DNA from: Gammaproteobacteria bacterium
GTDB taxonomy: Bacteria > Pseudomonadota > Gammaproteobacteria > Arenicellales > DRJH01
Direction of reading: 5' to 3'
DNA length: 7,954 nucleotides
NCBI GenBank assembly: GCA_011052285.1
Contig: DRJH01000004.1
Location: 1-7,954, forward strand
Part shown: positions 6,220 through 7,954 of the stretch, piece after piece
Numbering within the stretch: the first letter of the stretch is position 1
Layout of the letters: the number at the start of each line of letters is the position of its first letter
Notes under the pieces: generated by a model
What the model saw: the letters and a program-made list of their open reading frames with translations, nothing else
Told to the model about the DNA's origin: nothing
Database searches by the model: none
Program-made: the position numbers and the translations under genes

Positions 6220-7800
6220 ATGTCTATTTCAGAGACTACCAGCCAGGCTGTCTGGCGTATGACTCTGCTTTGCTGGGGCACCCTTATTGCGGCTGGAATT
6301 ATTCTTGGCGCTATGTTCTATGATAGCCTGGATCTGATGGTGCAGTGGTGGTCTCAAGACGAATACAGTCACGGGTATCTGATACCTGCAATAGTTATTT
6401 TTTTAATTTGGCAGAAAAAAGATGGGCTTGAGAAAATTCCATTTAGGGGTTCATGGGTCGGATTGTTGTTGGTCGTGCTTGGAATCCTATTCTATTATAT
6501 CGGCGAATTGGGCACTGTCTACACGATTATCCAGTACGCATTCCTGGTTAGTCTGGCTGGTTTAGTGCTGGCGTTTACAGGCTGGGAAGCGTTTAAGAAG
6601 ATAGCGATTCCCTTGATTATCCTGATGTTTATGATCCCCTTGCCCGCCTTCATTTACAATAACCTGTCTGCACAGCTTCAGTTGACTTCGTCTCAGATAG
6701 GCGTGGCATTCATACGTGCATTTGGTATTAGTGTTTATCTGGAAGGTAATGTTATAGATCTTGGTACATACAAGCTGCAGGTTGTGGAAGCGTGTAGTGG
6801 GCTTCGCTATCTGTTTCCGCTCATGACACTTGGGTTTATCGCTGCATATTTTTATAAAGGCGCGTTTTGGAAGCGTGCGGCAATATTTTTATCAAGTATT
6901 CCGATCACTATCCTGATGAATAGTTTTCGCATTGGCGCCATCGGTGTAATGGTGGAATATTGGGGGCAGGGTATGGCGGAAGGATTTCTTCATGATTTCG
7001 AAGGATGGGCTGTATTTATGGCTAGTATCGGGGTATTGGTGTTGGAAATGTGGCTATTCTCACTGATCGGTAAAGAACGTAAACCGCTGCGTGAGGTGTT
7101 TGGTCTGGATTTTCCGGAACCATCCCCACGAGGTGCCAGGATCGTCTACCGTAAACTTCCAGCCCAGTTTATCGTGGCCTTTAGTGTTTTGTCGATCGCA
7201 TTTGTTGGTTCCCTGCAAATGCAAAAGCGAACCGAGATTATTCCAGATCGTACGAATTTTTTGGAGTTTCCTATGCAGATTGGAAATTGGAAGGGGACCC
7301 GCGATCAGCTTGAGCAGATATATATCGATCAACTCAAATTTGACGACTACATTATAGCAAATTACTCGAATGGAAATGGCCCCCCGGTAAATTTTTACAT
7401 TGCTTACTATGGCTCGCAGAGTAAGGGCCAGTCAGCTCATTCGCCACGCGCCTGTTTGCCCGGTGGCGGTTGGCAAATAAAGGATCTATCACAGAAACGA
7501 ATCAGCGAAGTAGTGATAGATGGTGCTCCATTGTTTGTCAACCGAGTGGAAATAAGGAAGGGAGATGTTTCACAGCTCGTATACTATTGGTTCCAGGAGC
7601 AGGGACGCGTAATTACCAACGAATATCTGGTAAAGTGGTATCTGTTTTGGGATGCTATAACCAAGAGAAGAACCGATGGCGCTTTGGTCAGGCTCACCGT
7701 TTTTGTTCCGCCGGGAGAAAATGTTGCGGAGGCGGAGGAGCAGTTGGCGTCATTTGTAAGGGATGTTAGCGGGCATTTGGGGCGATTTATTCCTGATTAA
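6220..7800 (+). CDS. xrtD: Exosortase fused to EpsI domain (XrtD type, VPLPA-CTERM sorting)
   Basis: The 526-residue protein (numbered from ATG 6220) is an inner-membrane exosortase, a cysteine protease/transpeptidase-like enzyme that recognises short C-terminal sorting signals. About eight or nine hydrophobic segments fill residues 15-283. The active-site triad is visible: Cys192 in VVEACSGLRYLF, Arg237 in MNSFRIG and His258 in EGFLHDFEGW. The residues around these (LRYLFPLMTLGF, NSFRIG, FEGW) match my memory of XrtD better than XrtA, whose motifs read CSGxNYLI, NGLRAY and LIYGW. A further membrane segment near 315-331 leads into a C-terminal EpsI (DUF3485) domain at about 339-524, expected in the periplasm, with HSPRACLPGGGW at 407-418 and YYWF at 455-458. 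XrtD commonly has this fusion. Substrates would be proteins ending in a VPLPA-type motif, a hydrophobic helix and basic residues; none is in the window. The exosortase call is firm, the XrtD subtype likely. Confidence 0.9.
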   Translation: MSISETTSQAVWRMTLLCWGTLIAAGIILGAMFYDSLDLMVQWWSQDEYSHGYLIPAIVIFLIWQKKDGLEKIPFRGSWVGLLLVVLGILFYYIGELGTVYTIIQYAFLVSLAGLVLAFTGWEAFKKIAIPLIILMFMIPLPAFIYNNLSAQLQLTSSQIGVAFIRAFGISVYLEGNVIDLGTYKLQVVEACSGLRYLFPLMTLGFIAAYFYKGAFWKRAAIFLSSIPITILMNSFRIGAIGVMVEYWGQGMAEGFLHDFEGWAVFMASIGVLVLEMWLFSLIGKERKPLREVFGLDFPEPSPRGARIVYRKLPAQFIVAFSVLSIAFVGSLQMQKRTEIIPDRTNFLEFPMQIGNWKGTRDQLEQIYIDQLKFDDYIIANYSNGNGPPVNFYIAYYGSQSKGQSAHSPRACLPGGGWQIKDLSQKRISEVVIDGAPLFVNRVEIRKGDVSQLVYYWFQEQGRVITNEYLVKWYLFWDAITKRRTDGALVRLTVFVPPGENVAEAEEQLASFVRDVSGHLGRFIPD

Positions 7801-7834
7801 CGTGAAGTTTTACACTTCGTCAAACCGTCCCTGA

Positions 7835-7839
7835 TAAGG
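7835..7839 (+). promoter_or_regulatory. Ribosome binding site for the downstream sugar-1-phosphate transferase
   Basis: TAAGG at 7835-7839 lies 8 bp before GTG 7848. It supports the GTG as the start of the truncated gene at the right edge, since no in-frame ATG is available upstream at a suitable distance. Confidence 0.6.
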
Positions 7840-7847
7840 CCGATATT

Positions 7848-7954
7848 GTGCTGCTATTCTCCGCTTTTTTGGTTGCGCTGGTAGTGACCATGGCGCTTAT
7901 TCCGCCGCTCATGCGGGTGGCGGAACGGCTGTCAGTGGTGGATAGGCCGAACGA
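7848..7954 (+). CDS. Undecaprenyl-phosphate sugar-1-phosphate transferase, WecA/MraY superfamily (5' end only)
   Basis: An open frame from GTG 7848 runs off the right edge after 35 codons. The peptide has a first membrane helix (residues about 2-20, LLFSAFLVALVVTMALIPP), then the basic-amphipathic stretch LMRVAERLSVVDRPN. The ending VDRPN is the start of the WecA/WbpL/TagO signature, which normally continues as an Arg-Lys-x-His motif in the first cytoplasmic loop. These enzymes transfer a HexNAc-1-phosphate (often GlcNAc) from UDP-sugar to undecaprenyl phosphate and so initiate lipid-linked glycan synthesis. It follows the exosortase by 47 bp with its own ribosome binding site and is probably co-transcribed. 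Sugar specificity cannot be judged from 35 residues. The assignment rests on a short but typical N-terminus. Confidence 0.75.
   Translation, partial: MLLFSAFLVALVVTMALIPPLMRVAERLSVVDRPN

Noticed and set aside
7804..7818. GAAGT-TTTAC-ACTTC hairpin after the exosortase stop as a terminator
   Set aside because: The stem is short and AT-rich and no U-tract follows; the next gene begins soon after in the same direction.

Overview
The window looks like part of an exopolysaccharide (or related surface-glycan) locus that includes an exosortase, from a Gram-negative bacterium. A proteobacterium, perhaps a gammaproteobacterium, fits best: the exosortase is of the proteobacterial XrtD type and there is a WecA/MraY-superfamily initiating enzyme. 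Both points come from recalled family resemblance, and the organism cannot be named from this sequence. The DNA is of middling GC. The left-hand methyltransferase is visibly more AT-rich than the first gene of the main cluster (25 of 60 GC at 181-240, against 34 of 60 at 901-960).

Layout: a class I SAM-dependent methyltransferase runs off the left edge on the minus strand (467 to 1). A 281-bp divergent intergenic region (468-748) follows, with two adjacent small hairpins, a TATAAT box, an operator-sized dyad and an AT-rich stretch. All other genes are on the plus strand: a NodU/CmcH-type carbamoyltransferase (749-2503), an NAD-dependent sugar epimerase/dehydratase (2511-3488), a WcaI/WbuB-like glycosyltransferase (3522-4727), a second GT4 glycosyltransferase with a classical E-X7-E motif (4831-5997), a 222-bp gap, an exosortase fused to an EpsI domain and best matching XrtD (6220-7800), and the first 35 codons of a polyprenyl-phosphate sugar-1-phosphate transferase (from 7848).

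How the genes fit together (inference): the transferase at the right edge would load the first sugar-1-phosphate onto undecaprenyl phosphate. The two GT4 enzymes would extend the lipid-linked oligosaccharide on the cytoplasmic face. The epimerase/dehydratase would supply a modified nucleotide sugar, and the carbamoyltransferase (perhaps also the methyltransferase) would decorate sugars. The exosortase is a membrane cysteine transpeptidase-like enzyme that processes proteins with a short C-terminal sorting signal (VPLPA-CTERM for XrtD). Such enzymes are known to sit in EPS loci. No sorted substrate, polymerase, flippase or export gene is inside the window; they would be expected outside it.

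The gene families are all known. The parts worth a second look are the pairing of a sugar carbamoyltransferase with an XrtD-EpsI fusion and the regulatory region at 468-748. No RNA gene, CRISPR array, insertion sequence or convincing rho-independent terminator was seen.
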